A stretch of 64,000 nucleotides of DNA from Stercorarius parasiticus (GCA_013396915.1 VWZL01002558.1:807021-871020), one strand, 5' to 3'; positions 50,508 through 62,336 are shown, counted from the first letter of the stretch. Program-made: numbers and translations. Notes: generated by a model not told the origin, from the letters alone.

Positions 50508-52134
50508 CTACGGAAAAAAAGCAATGGTCTTAAAAGGTAGGAAAACCAGTACTTCAGATTACGTAACTATACGAAGTGAATACTAATACTAAAAAACAAA
50601 AAACTTACACTGTAAACAACCGTTTTACCTCAATCAGCAATACTAACAATTCTGAGCATCAGCAAAACTTAAGAGTGATATTGGCTGGGTATTTCAGTTG
50701 TAACATTTTCAAGAAGCAGCAGCATGCTGAAGAATACATGCTAAAAATGACAGGAAAGATTTCAACAACGTGGAGCAGGCAAGAACTGGGCTGTACTGCG
50801 ACAACTTCACAAAAGCAAAGATTGCAATCTCTTCTTAAGCTCCAAATTCACTGTGAGCTGAGCAACAACCCTTCACAGAGGCGCAAACTAGTGATTAAAA
50901 GTATCTTGCATTTTTAAAGGGCAGAGTCCTCATTCCCAAAGTGTGATTTCCACTAGCTTTAACGTTTTATTTAGGAAAGAAAAGTATGATGTGGCATGTG
51001 ATCTTTGAAAGTCTGCAAATCATGTATGACAGCTGCTTATTTTAGTTTTATTGAAAAATACAGGTGTGCTTTTATGTTGTTTAGGAGCATACAGTAACAT
51101 AATGAACAAAAATATTTAAGATGACAGATTTTAATGCAGTTCTTATAAAAATATGTTTTAAGATATACAACAGTGTTATCCTAGGTACTTAAACCTTTGT
51201 GGAATGCATAGAATGAACTATTCACAATATGGTTTGCCCCTGAAATGTGACAGGCACTGGGACACTATGGTAGTTACATTACTTTCCTTTGAAGTTTCTT
51301 AATTGCTAGTACCTGCAAAGCAAAATGAGTCTTAAATGTCAGGCTATGGGGTTTTTTTGACTTGTGAAGCTTTTTAAAAGGTTCTGTAATGCCACAACAA
51401 CTATTCCTTATTAATTATATATTTGACTATATTAGCGTGATAGGAAAAACAGTAAAAATATTATCTCGAATGAAATTGCATGAGAAGCACTTTAAAACTG
51501 CTGAGGCAAGAGACAAAAATCTAAATTTCTCTCAGGTGGATATGTTATTTTAGGAGAAAAAATTTTTCTCTTGAAGCTGAATTAGAGGCAACACTGAAGG
51601 ACAACTCTAAACATCTAAATCTAAATCACTCTAAATCGTATCTTCTAATTATAAGCATCTTTTTAATTGTAACATTTTGGAATAAACACATGTTTACAGT
51701 ACAATTTCTTTTCTCCTAAATGGTTTATCCACATTGATTCTACTTGAGGAACCCTCTGTACGGAATGTAACCAAGAACAAAGTGGAAACACATCATTTTG
51801 TGTCCACTGATATGGACAAAGGATACCTGCCCTGTGCCACATGACCAAAAGAGACACAAGACATAACTTTTTATTTGTTAAGACCCTGGTTTAAAAAATT
51901 GTGTAAATTTCTAGTGCTTCAGAAAAGGCTTTTTAGCATGACGTGTACTGTATTTAGTGCTTCAAAAGAGCATGTGGAAATCAAAAAGCAAGTATCACAG
52001 CCACAGTTTTTAACAGTGACAAAAACCAGGCTCCTAAATACAAGCTTAAGCTGCTAAAAGAAATTCAGAGGCAAAAGCATGTTGAAATTTCTAGTCTGTA
52101 ATCCCAGAAAACGCATGATAACATGCTTACTTAC
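50508..52134 (-). other. SCAF8 intron (1627 nt)
   Basis: The donor is GTAAGTAAG at 52134 and the acceptor is CCGTAG ending at 50508. A plus-strand open frame of 113 codons at 50576-50917 has no recognisable domain. No repeat element is recognised. Confidence 0.85.
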
Positions 52135-52235
52135 ATTAATTGACTCTATTTGTCCGAATTCTTCAAACAAGTTAGTTAAATCTTGCTGTGTAGCCTTCTT
52201 GTCCACTTGACCTACCCAAAGAGTAGTACTGCAAA
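52135..52235 (-). CDS. SCAF8: SCAF8 coding exon 6 of 13 (RRM, first half)
   Basis: A 101-nt exon encodes VCSTTLWVGQVDKKATQQDL and then TNLFEEFGQIESIN. LWVGQV is the RNP2 strand of an RNA-recognition motif, and LTNLFEEFGQIESIN is its first helix and second strand. It ends in phase 0 before a strong GTAAGTAAG donor. The RRM is completed by the next exon. This RRM is the RNA-binding module of the SCAF4/SCAF8 pair. Confidence 0.96.
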
Positions 52236-54811
52236 CTGCCAAGAGACACATTCACATCAACCAAAATACTGGAATGTTAGCTTATAAAATATTCTATAGC
52301 ATGGATATAAAGGGCTTTACATTACATAGAAATCGTTGATCAAAAAGCAAGAACCGTAAATCTATTACTTATTATATAGAGATTAAGAATATTAACAAAA
52401 ATGTTAAAGGGTTAAAAGGCACCAAACAGATATTCAGTACAAGTGTTCGTTCCTCTTCTTTCCTTTTCTTTTCAACAAAATAGTTGTCTTACAAGAAATG
52501 AGAAAAAAAAATTCTGTAGATTATTAGCTAAGGTAAACTGCAATAGAAATTACTTAGGAAAAAAAATAATTTCCATTCCATGTTCCGCAAAAAACATGCC
52601 TCTAGGATTTAAAGTCAGTTTTAATGAAGTAAGACTAAGTTCTAACTGGCTAGAAGTGTATTAAAGAAGGAACTTAACTGCAGTATTATCCACTGCATGT
52701 TCACCTGAAAGAAATGGAAACTATATTTTTACTTTACCTTGGGGAACATGCCAGAAAGACAAATTTGTCTGAGGCCCACCACTGAGATGAAGATGTCCAT
52801 GATACTTCGGATTCTTCTAAATTCCACCACAGGCCCAGATCCCTGCAATTTGTCTCCCAAATGCCCATGCCTGTCCCCCTTGCCAAATATAAACACTCAC
52901 TGACACGTGAGCTAAAACTTCTTTCGCCCATGTGTACATGGTTCCAATTCTTTTGTCTCCCAAATATTGCCCAATCTACGCATGCAAGCCTTGACAAACT
53001 TAAGCAGTTATTTCCACTTAACACAGGCTGATGTAAATCAGCAAAAGATTAGGCCAATATTGGTGGTTTTCATCAAATATCTTGCTACCCTGAGTAATCC
53101 ACCCAGGATCCTAAAGGTTGTAAGGCAGAACAAAACCAGACAACCTGGATCTCTTGGGCCTGCCCTATCCTGAACCAAGGAAACACCCCTTCTTCATTGT
53201 CACCTTGATACATCACACATTCGTCTTGTACCAATCTTGGTGCACCAAATTGAAAAACCAGTGTTGTGCGTTCCTCTGTAAACTGACATTTTCAATTGAC
53301 AGCAGTACTGAGAATGATTAGCCTTAAGATTTCTCTTGGACAAAACTTGTTTCTCACATGCTTGTAGATGGCCCTTTTGTTTCTCATGGTATTACACTCT
53401 ATGAAACAATTCTTCAGATCTCAGCAAGTGATAACTGTGGCTGTCAATGACCAAATTTCATGAAGCAAAACGCTTATCAGGTGAATTACCTACTTATTTA
53501 CACACACACACACACACACACTTCACCCCCAAAGTTTCCACACTTCATTTAGCCTTCTTAATATCCCCTTTCCATGAGCCAGGTCACTTCACAGGACCTC
53601 AAGTACCGCTGCTGTTCATCAGGTTACTTAATCCCTGCCTCCCGGCTCCCATACATTCTGATTATAGCTCCCTGCTTTGTGGACTAGTGGGAGAAATCTA
53701 CATCATAAAGCTGATTTGCCTCTTTTAATGTGAAAGGCCAGAGAAGAAAAAAAAATATACATCTAAACTGTAGTACAGTCCTGAGCGTAAAGCTACCTTG
53801 GAATGACGTAAAATATTAATGTGAAGAGAACAGAACACTCTCTCCTTTACAAAAATGAATTTTGAACTGCTTGTCAGATAAACGATATAGTTTTAAGACA
53901 CAAAATAAACGCAAAACTACATTGGAAACTGCGTAAAATCTATCTAAACAAAGTTAAATTCAGGAACACAAGTTCATTACAGAAATAAATTACATACAAC
54001 TATGCATCCCAAGAATCCAGAGTCCTGCTAACAGCAGCAATAGGATATACTGATACAGTAGCAGATGACTACACCCAATTTCACTGTTTCTAGTGCTCAT
54101 CTCAAAATACACTCCCTTTGATTTAAGCAATTGTATGGAGAAAGTTCTCCTCCTTTTCCCTACTAGCTTTCCTCTTTTTAGTACATAAATTCCCTGGAGA
54201 AATGACAGCAGTGCACAGCAGCACTCTGCAGAAGCTGAAATCCAGTTGGATTTTGAATACTTTCTTAAGACAGGACCATTACGGTCTGTCTTATGATAGA
54301 AAATTACTTGTTTCACATTTCCACTTGCTTTGGTTCTATGTTCCTGTGAAAAGCTATTTGAAAAGCACTCCGAAGGTTTAACAAAACCGGACTCTAAGAT
54401 ATTCATCAGAGCGTCCAAAGTGTGTACCACATACTTAAATGTCTTATCAGTGTACTAATTTTCAGATCAAGCGCTGATCATCTTCAAATGCCCCATAGAA
54501 GACAGCATTAAAGAGAACGCAGACTGTAACTTAGGGACAGCCCTTGCTAGTCTCTATTCAGAAGTAAAATCATCGGTGCAACAGTATGAGGAAAATCATC
54601 AGTAGAACAGTGCAATACTTGCTTTCCTCCAAGATGAAATGATGCATCTGTCTAAGTTGTAAGAAACATCAGAAATGAAACTCACAAAAAAGAATATGGT
54701 TACTGTATTTTCTAACAGTACTCAAGCTAAATCTTGTTCTTTCAATGAAAAACAAAGCCTTTTTTACCCTTTAACACTACATTATTAAAACAGTAAGCAG
54801 CTACCACTTAC
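52236..54811 (-). other. SCAF8 intron (2576 nt)
   Basis: The donor is GTAAGT at 54811 and the acceptor is TTGGCAG ending at 52236. It contains an (AC)n microsatellite at 53500-53521 and, from about 52740 to 53730, a stretch richer in C than the flanks. A 146-codon open frame on the minus strand at 53990-54430 has no recognisable domain and no family match, and I regard it as chance. Confidence 0.85.
53500..53521. repeat. (AC)n microsatellite
   Basis: Eleven tandem AC units in the SCAF8 intron between the RS-domain exon and the first RRM exon. The tract is uninterrupted, so its length is likely to vary between individuals. Confidence 0.97.
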
Positions 54812-55005
54812 CACTTAGTGTTTTTGACCGAATAGGAGGCAATCCCTTTTTCTGACGTTCTTTTTCCCTTTCCCTAGCCCTTCTTTCACTGGAGTATGAC
54901 CGAGATGACTTTCTCTTCCTTTCTCTTGATCTTGAGCGTGAACGTTTTCTGTGTTTACGCTTACGAGAACCAGATCGTGATCTAGACCTTCGTTTTCTCG
55001 GTGAC
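54812..55005 (-). CDS. SCAF8: SCAF8 coding exon 5 of 13 (RS domain)
   Basis: A 194-nt exon encodes the main RS domain: many Ser-Arg and Arg-Lys pairs (for example SPRKRRSRSRSGSRKRKHRK), then a charged helix of ERRAREREKERQKKG and the segment LPPIRSKTLS. RS domains bind other splicing and processing factors and carry nuclear localisation signals. The exon ends one base into a Val codon before GTAAGT. It directly precedes the RRM, as expected for SCAF8. Confidence 0.95.
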
Positions 55006-55498
55006 CTACAAAATACTTAATTTCAGTATGCTGAGTTAAAAAAAAAAAGTATTCTAATTTAGTTGTCTTTTAACTACAAACTTTAAGCATGATACAGACA
55101 TTTCCAATATATTCACTTGAACTGCTTCAGGAAATAAACAATGCTGTTAGTGTGAGAAATAACATACACCTTGCGCTTAAAACAAAACAAAATACATTCA
55201 AAATGTTCCATAACAGTATCTATTTTTCTGGCATACAAAACCTGTCCAGTTGGTTAGCGTTAGAATTTTGTTACCTGAACAGGTCTTAAAAAATTTGAAG
55301 TAAACCACAGATATGCAAAATGAACTGTCATACAGAAAGTCTGCATCTAACACACAAATATTAAATGAACACTTTGTTTTTCATTGCCAAAAACTGCTCA
55401 TGACAATTTTGGAAAATACAGAATCAAGAGTGATAATCACAAATTTCAACTTTGTTTCAGAAAACCTTCATTTACTTAATACAAGTTAATTATGAAAC
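55006..55498 (-). other. SCAF8 intron (493 nt) with weak donor
   Basis: The donor is GTTTCA at 55498 and the acceptor is TTGTAG ending at 55006. It is AT-rich. No repeat or extra exon is recognised. Confidence 0.8.
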
Positions 55499-55611
55499 CT
55501 TGAACGAGATCTTGAACGAGTTCTTGATCTTGACCGAACAGCTGATTTCTTTTCTTCTTGTTCAAAAATCTCTTCTTCGGCAACATCCTGTCCTTCATCT
55601 ATATCCATGTC
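55499..55611 (-). CDS. SCAF8: SCAF8 coding exon 4 of 13 (acidic segment, start of RS domain)
   Basis: A 113-nt exon after a CTCAG acceptor encodes an acidic segment (DMDIDEGQDVAEEEIFEQEE) followed by the first Arg-Ser dipeptides. It ends within an Arg codon (AG|G). The donor reads AG|GTTTCA, which lacks the usual A/G-A-G at +3 to +5. Frame continuity into the next exon and the family match both support this junction despite the weak site. Confidence 0.9.
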
Positions 55612-55766
55612 CTGAGGTCAGACATAACAGATGCTCAGCAACATTTAATTAACATACTCACAATACATATGACTATATGAAAGCGTACATCAATATGACT
55701 CATTTTGAAGTCATCTTAGTATTGTTTTCCTTTCAACTTCTGTAATCAAATTTAAAATAGTTTTAC

Positions 55767-55898
55767 CTGTTGTTGAATATCCATTGAATCATCTACATTT
55801 GTTTCCACTTCTAAAAACTGCTGCTGACTGCTCCCTTGTGATGGTGATGCAGAGTGCTCTGAACCAAAATTTCCTTCTTGATTCTCCTCAGGGCTTGC
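55767..55898 (-). CDS. SCAF8: SCAF8 coding exon 3 of 13 (Ser/Gln-rich linker)
   Basis: A 132-nt symmetric exon of 44 codons, phase 0 at both ends, lies between a TTTAG acceptor and a GTAAAA donor. It encodes a Ser/Gln/Glu-rich linker including SEHSASPSQGSSQQQFLEVE and ends in DDSMDIQQQ. Because it is in phase at both ends it could be skipped without a frameshift. Low-complexity composition suggests a disordered linker. Confidence 0.92.
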
Positions 55899-58800
55899 CT
55901 AAATAACAAATAATAATATACCATAAAAAGCCTCATAATTCAAAATGCTTACTGAGTCGAACTGTAATACTACTACCACGTTTCTCTTATTTTCCCACTT
56001 CACATTCATGCGAAAGTTGAACTGGTTGTCACTCTGTTCTGTTCCTTTTTTTTGTATCATCCTTAAATACAAAAGTTTGGAATAATTAATATTCCTGATT
56101 ATAAAAAAAAATTAATACCCATTTGCTGAATCAAAAAGACAAAGTACACTGTTTGTTGCTTGATTTGACTGGCTTCAAAACAAAAACCTCACAGGACAAA
56201 CAACAGTGATGGCAGTCGTATGTAAAATGATACTGAATGATAGCCACTGGTCACCCAAGCACATGCATTAATAAATTATATTTTGTTATTAATATAATTA
56301 AAATATTTGCAATACCAATTGAAGTAGTTAAAAAATTTGTACCTAACTCCAAACTTTCTTACAGTGCATGGTTTAAGACAAGTAATGACAAGGTAAGGCA
56401 GGGTGTTGTGTCATTTATGTCGGCGTGTCAATTACAACAGACCTAACAAAACAAGCAGTTCTGAAAAAACACCAAAATTTAAAACTGCAAAATACTGAAT
56501 GCATTGTTGATTTGCTAGAGAAAAAACTATAATGGCCTGTACATTGGACTGAACATAGAGATTTGGAATAAATATCTGTAAAATATGAAAGAAATTCAAG
56601 AAATATAGGAAATGCAACAAAAATACTCAGAAATGCTATCAGGATAATTTTGAAAAGTAATTTTAAACCTATAATCCAATATTGCCGGTAAAAATTTCAG
56701 TGATCCTCATTACATTTTCACTTTAATTAAACAAATGCCAGGTATTCTATCTGCCAGAACGGCAGAAAGCTAGCGGAATGACAGGTAGTACCAAGGGGTT
56801 TTTTTTGCTTTCTCTTCATATTTTTAAACGGTTTATAATGATAGTTTGCAGAAAAATAAAAATTCCTACTATAATTCAGTTAATGCATTTGCCTTCTAAC
56901 ATTATCCGTTTTGTCTCATTTTCCTTATATTTAATTATTCTTCAACAACCTGTTTCTTGGTTTCAATTCCTACATTTCTTGTTGCACCTTCTGTCTCTGT
57001 CTTCTACCGTCTCCTCCTCTCCTGCTGCTCCTAATCAGCTGCTGTTCTGGTTTCATCTGGGATAGAGTTAATTTTCTTTCTAGTGGCTGCTGTGTTTCAG
57101 ATTTAGTATGAAAGGAATGTCAATAACACATATTGTTTCAGTTGTTGCCAGGTGATGTTTATATTAGTCAAGGACTTTTTTCAGCTTCAAATAGAAGCCG
57201 AGAAGGAGCACAGACAGAATAAGCTGGCCAAGGGAATATGCCATACCACTGACATCATGCTCAGTGTATAAATGTGGGTTGGCAGTGGGGTGGGAATGCA
57301 GGACCACTCCTTGGGGCAGGCTAGGCAACTAATTCACCAGGTGGTGAGCGTGACTTGTGTTGTATTACTTCATCTTGTATATTCTTCTACTGTTACTGTC
57401 ATTTTCCTTTTCTGTTATTCTTATATTAAACTGTCTTTATCTTAACTTACAAGGTATTCTTCCTTTCCCCTCCTTTTCTCCCTCTTCTCCCCATCCTTAG
57501 GGAGAGGGAGGAGGAGAACTGAGCAAGTGGCTAAGTGGTCCTATCTGGGGTTAAACCGCAACAGATGCTTAATAATTTTGTTTTGTGCTTTATGTTTCCT
57601 TCTCTTTCCCTTAATCTTTCTTACTGATGCTTAAACATGGAATTCAAGGAAATCTTCCTCATAACACACTGCACTCATTACCGAGGAATTCCAGGAGAAG
57701 TTTGTATCTTTTAGCTGCTATCAAGGTGAAAATAAAACTTCCTCTGCATGCTGACTAGTAAGAAGCTGAGCAGACCTGAAGGGAAACAACTTCTGGACTT
57801 GGAAGAAAAGATCAAATAATAAGGGGTGAGTCATATGAACATTCTACCCATAAATGTACTGTTAACTTAATTTCGTAGATGAAATTAATTTAAGTTCTAA
57901 TTCTGCTTATTTTACAATAAGGTAGGCATTCAGCATTTTTATTTTCAAATTAGATAGCTACTTTTAGATAACATCACATCAAAAGCACCCAAAACAGATG
58001 CACTCTGATTCAAAGTTATATTCCTTTATGACATCTTTTAGCATTTAAAGCCAGAAATTGCTAGATATCCACCAACATCAAAAACTATTTCGTCTGTAGC
58101 TATGTTGTACAAACTTTCTGTAACTGCACTTAGATGAGAAATGAAAATAAAACATAGTAAAATAAAGCAGTAGAATAAGGAAATAATATACAGCAAAAAC
58201 TAAATTACTATTTTTCTAAACAATTGAAAACTCAAAGTCACAAATTCAAAACTTAAATGGCGTTCTTGATTGAAAGCTGAGTGACTACACCTTTGAACAG
58301 GTTAAACTAAAATCCCCAATAGATATTTGTTAAGTTTGTGGTCCCTTAGATTTTTGTTCAATCTAAGATTTCTATTTTATTGTGAAACTAGATCCAAATA
58401 CTTCACAGAAAGTCCACTTTGAGTCTGGTCAGTATCAAGACAGAATAAACTTCTGGGTTTTTTTCTAATGGGATCAGGAGGGGAAAAGATCAGCTAAATA
58501 CTGAGGACTAGCCTCAGAAGAAATAAGCCAATTTACTTCAATGCAGAGAAGACAGGACCCAATTCACATTGTTAAGACGGAATCTTGGATTGTCTCGAGC
58601 ATCAGTTCCTAAATAATCGTTTCTCAGGAAATATGTGACTCTCTTCTTCAGCTCAGATTCTTCAACAGAGTGAAACATTTACTAGCCAAGACTTAAAGCT
58701 TGGTAGGGGAAATTAAAAGTTATCCGCAATCACTACTCTGTCCTCTTGATGGTTGTTCAGCAGCAGCTTGCACACTGCTCTCCCTGCACAGACAGGAATA

Positions 58801-59165
58801 TACTCACTTCAGTGCTCACCTTCTTCTTCCTGACTGCAGGGAAAAAGCTTTTTCCCTCCACATAAAGAGTTGAACAACCAAAGCACAGTCACTTTGTAAC
58901 TCAGCTAAAGTAAACTTAGTTTCTTTTTCCTAAGAGAAGCAAAATGTAAACCCCACGTTATTTGGTTGTATTTTTTTTTCCCTGCTTTAAGCATTTTTTT
59001 CCACTTATTCCACTTAACTCTGCAAGCTTCTCTTAGATGACCAGCTAGTAACAAAGACTTTCAATGTAAAAGAAGTGTCAGTAACAAGACAATTTTTTCG
59101 TCCTGGAGTATAAGTCTTTCTATCAGTAGAGAATTTTTATGGCAGCCACAAGATGGAGTTCTTAC
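55899..59165 (-). other. SCAF8 intron (3267 nt) carrying a solo LTR
   Basis: The donor is GTAAG at 59165 and the acceptor is TTTAG ending at 55899. A 521-bp LTR lies at 57043-57563. The rest is AT-rich with C/T-rich tracts around 56.9-57.0 kb and 57.5 kb. I see no further exon. Confidence 0.85.
57043..57563 (+). mobile_element. Solo LTR of an avian endogenous retrovirus-like element
   Basis: The element begins TGTTCTGGTTT and ends with AACA, the short inverted termini of a retroviral LTR. The first bases, including a GGGATAGAGTTAATTTTC segment, match a very common avian LTR type. It is flanked by GCTGC on the left and GATGC on the right, which would be a 5-bp target duplication with one mismatch. 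Inside, a TATAAAT box lies at 57267-57273 and an ATTAAA poly(A) signal at 57425-57430, giving a plausible U3-R-U5 order on the plus strand. No internal viral genes are present, so it is most simply a recombination remnant. It lies antisense to SCAF8 within an intron. The family name is not assigned. Confidence 0.85.
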
Positions 59166-59283
59166 CTTTTGAGGCTGCTGTTGCTCCAGAAGCTGTTGTC
59201 TGAGATGTTCTAAATTTTGTTGCTGTAGCTGTTCAGCTAGCTGGTGAAAAAGTGAGTTGTTCACAGATTCTGGTACTAAAGGC
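59166..59283 (-). CDS. SCAF8: SCAF8 coding exon 2 of 13 (Q-rich helix)
   Basis: A 118-nt exon completes the split Leu codon and ends in phase 0 before GTAAG. It encodes PLVPESVNNS, then a glutamine- and leucine-rich stretch (LAEQLQQQNLEHLRQQLLEQ) with heptad-like spacing that suggests a helix or short coiled coil. The reading frame runs on into the intron only as far as a chance stop. The match to the SCAF8 family is close through the whole exon. Confidence 0.93.
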
Positions 59284-59706
59284 CTAAAATGAAATAGTTG
59301 AAATAAAAAACACAATGGGTTTTTCTCTTGGTTTAAACAGTTGGTAAACAGGTCTTCATAATTGAGCTTCAAGCTTAACTAAAAATGTAAAATAATGAAG
59401 GCAATGTAGCTAGTTCCACCTTCTGTTATCATCATTATCACATTAATGCTATGAATGTAACTAACAAAGGAAACAGCGTGCTAACTTTAAGATGAAGTCA
59501 ACAAAACTTCTGGCACACAGACTTATATTAAATATTTTAAAAATATATATGTTTCATTAATTTAGTAAAATGTCTCTTCTCTTCCTACTGTTTCAGTATA
59601 CTTATGCTCTGAAACAAACAGCATTTTCCTTACTGTTTAATCCTAATGTTCAAATAACGTCAGGCAAATTTTAGCATTTTCCATAAGAAACATAGCTTGA
59701 TCTTAC
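59284..59706 (-). other. SCAF8 intron (423 nt)
   Basis: The donor is GTAAG at 59706 and the acceptor is TTTTAG ending at 59284. The intron is AT-rich, and I see no gene or repeat inside it. Confidence 0.85.
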
Positions 59707-59786
59707 AGTTGGGAAGTGGGAGTTTCCTTTTTAGGCTCTTCATTTTGTTCAGATTCTTCCCCAAAGTCAAACCTGTCCATCAGCTT
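59707..59786 (-). CDS. SCAF8: SCAF8 coding exon 1 of 13 in window
   Basis: An 80-nt exon starts in phase 0 after a CTAG acceptor and ends two bases into a Leu codon before a GTAAG donor. It encodes residues 1-26 of the visible part, beginning KLMDRFDFGEESEQNEEPKK. This is the short charged linker that follows the CID and glutamine/alanine-rich region of the family. It is too short to be found by ORF length, and was recognised by its peptide and splice sites. The exon that should precede it is not in the remaining 4.2 kb. Confidence 0.9.
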
Positions 59787-60089
59787 CTAGGAGAAAGCAA
59801 AATAAGCATTATTGAGTACTCCTTTTATGTCCCTTTATATATATTTACTTTTCAAAAGAAAAATGCTCTTATTTCTCAACCTTTTTTAAAAAAAAAAAAA
59901 TCTGGCAAATAATCTGAATAGAAAATTAAATGTCATACTGCTATTGCTACCGAAGTCTCAAATGCATCAAATAATAAATTTTGTCCGTGGCTTTCTTGAA
60001 CTCTGTCTGCTGTTACAAATACAACCACATGTTCTTTAACCACACCTACCTCTGTTGGAGGGACAACACAGCATGATAATGTCTTTCTC

Positions 60090-62336
60090 CAAGTGACAGA
60101 GAAGCTAACAAGAAGAGGTGCTACTCTGGACCCTGTTCTCACCAACAAGGAGGGGCTGGTAGGGAATCTGAAGGTCAAGGGCAGCCTTGGCTGCAGTGAC
60201 CATGAAATTGTGGAGTTTAAGATCTAGGGCAGTGAGGAGGGCGCAACAGCAAGCTCACTACCCTAGACTTCAGGAGAGCAGACTTCGGCCTCTTCAGGGA
60301 CCTGCTTGGTGGAGCACCATGAGATAAAGACGTGGAGGGAAGAGGGCCCCAAGAAAGCTCATTAACATTCAAGGATCACCTCCTGCAAGCTCAGGAGTAA
60401 TACATCCCAACGAAGAGGAAGTCAGGTTAAAACGCCAGGAGGCCTGCATGGATGAACAGGGAGCTCTTGGACAAACTCAAGCAGAAAAAGCAAGCCTACA
60501 GAGGGTGGAGGCAAGGACATGTAGCCTGGGAGGAATACAGAGAAACTGTTGAAGCAGCCAGGAATGAGGTTAGGAAAGCTAAAGCCCAGATAGAATTAAA
60601 TCTGGCCAGGGACGTGAAGGGAAAGAAGAAAAGCTTCTACAGGTGCGTCAGTGACAAAAGTAAGACTAGGGAAAATGCGGGCCCTTTCTGGAAGGAGAGA
60701 GGAGACCTGGTCACATGGGATATGCCCAAGTCACAGAAGGCAAAGGGACTGGGAGAATGGGGAACCGCCCACTGTAGGAGAAGATCAGGTTTGAGACCAT
60801 TTAAGGAACCTGAAGGTGTACAAATCCATGGGACCCAATGAGATGCATCTGCAGGTCCCAAGGGAACTGGTGGATGAAGTCGCTAAGCCACTGTCCATCC
60901 TATTTGAGAAGTCGTGGCAGACTGGTGAAGTTCCCACTGACTGGAAAAGGGGAAACATAACCCCCATTTTTAAAAAGGGAAAAAAGGAAGACCTGGGGAA
61001 CTACAGACCAGTCAGTCTCACCTCTGTGTCCAGCAAAATCATGGGAGCAGGTCCTCCTGGAAACTACATTAATGCACATGGAAAATAAGGAGGTGATTTG
61101 TGACAGACAACATGGCTTCACTAAAGGCAAATCATGTCTGACAAATCTGGTGGCCTTTTACAACAGGGTTACAGTGTTGGTGGATAAGGGAAGAGCAACT
61201 GACATCATCTACCTGGACTTGTACAAAGCATTTGGCACTGTCCCGCACAACATCCTTGTCTTTAAAATGGAGAGACATGGATCTGATGGATGGACCACTC
61301 AGTAGATAAGGAATTGGCTGAATGACCGCACTCAAAGAGTTGCGGTCAATGGCCTGACATCCAAGTGGCAACCAGTGACGAGTGGCATTCCTCAGGGTCA
61401 GTATTGGGACTGGTGCTGTTTAACATCTTTGTCGGTGATGTAGACAGTGAGATGGAGTGCACCCTAAGCAAGTTTGCCGACGACACCAAGCTGCTGAGAC
61501 AGTGGAGGGAAGGGATGTCACCCAGAGGGACCTTGACAGGCTTGAGCGAACCTCATGAAGTTCGACAAGGTCAAGTGCTGCAAGGTCCTGTACGTGGGTC
61601 GGGGCAATCCCATGTGCAGATACAGGCTGGGCGGAGAATGGACTGCAAGCAGCCCTGAGGAGAAGGACTCGGGAATGATGGTTGATGAGAAGCTCAACAT
61701 GAGCTGTCAATGTGTGCTCGCAGCCCAGAAGGCCAACAGCATCCTGGGCTGTATCAAAGGAAGCGTGGCCAGCAGGTCAAGGGAGGTGATTCTGCCCCTC
61801 TACTCTGTTCTTGTGATACCCCACCTGGAATACTTCATCCACCTCTGAAGCCCCCAACATGACAAGTACATGTACTTGTTGGAGGGAGTCTAGAGAAAGG
61901 CCACAAAGATGATCAGAGGGCTGGAGCCCTATGAAGACAGGCTGAAAGAGCTGGGGTGGTTCAGCCTGGACAAGAGAAGGCTCCGGGGAGACCTTATAGC
62001 AGCCTTCCAGTACCCTAAAGGGGGCCTTACAGGAAAGATGGAAAGGGACTCTTTATACGGGAGTATACTGACAGGATGAGGTTTAATGGTTTTAAACTGA
62101 AAGAAGGGAGATTTAGATTAGATATTAGGAGGAAATTCTTTACTGTGAGGGTGGTGAGACACTGGAACAGCTTGCCCAGAGAAGTTGTGGATGCCCCATC
62201 CCTGGAAGTGTTCAAGGCCAGGCTGGATGGGGTTCTGAGCTGCCTGGTCTAGTGGGAGGTGTCCCTGCCCATGGCACAGGGGTTGGAGCTAGATGATCTT
62301 TACGGTCCCTTCCAACCCAAACCATTCTATGATTTA
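60090..62336 (+). mobile_element. CR1 LINE, 5'-truncated, degenerate reverse transcriptase
   Basis: The copy starts within the end of the CR1 endonuclease region (a Leu-Asp-Pro-Val-Leu-Thr-Asn-like reading at about 60130) and runs to the CR1 3' end, TTCCAACCCAAACCATTCTATG near 62330. Broken reading frames carry reverse transcriptase pieces: a [12 protein letters not shown] segment near 61020, [18 protein letters not shown] near 61210, where the usual second Asp of the AFD motif is Gly, and [10 protein letters not shown] near 61475. Several frameshifts and stops split it, so it cannot encode a working enzyme. It lies antisense in a SCAF8 intron. Confidence 0.93.

Larger units (their letters stand above)
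41815..59786 (-). other. SCAF8: SCAF8 gene, 3' portion (13 coding exons plus 3' UTR)
   Basis: This is the gene model that ties the exon entries together. The thirteen exons join to 3285 nt without an internal stop and encode 1094 residues that I recognise as SCAF8. SCAF8 is a nuclear protein that binds the phosphorylated C-terminal domain of RNA polymerase II through an N-terminal CID. With SCAF4 it is known to suppress premature polyadenylation, and it also acts in elongation. In window-protein numbering the order is: Q-rich helix about 40-66, acidic stretch about 111-135, RS domain about 136-200, RRM 213-285, proline-rich 380-460, SSSSGL repeat 533-719, Arg/Asp repeat 842-899, acidic tail. 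The CID and the following region lie upstream of 64000 and are not seen. SCAF4 is the close paralogue; I chose SCAF8 because of the RRM region, the RGPFPPGDIF-type segment and the C-terminal VVESTETEGT ending. The lower boundary is uncertain. Confidence 0.93.

Noticed and set aside
50576..50917. 113-codon plus-strand open frame in a SCAF8 intron
   Set aside because: AT-rich, no domain, no promoter or splice evidence.
53990..54430. 146-codon minus-strand open frame in a SCAF8 intron
   Set aside because: No recognisable domain, low-complexity-free but family-less sequence, and no splice context. Chance open frame is likelier.
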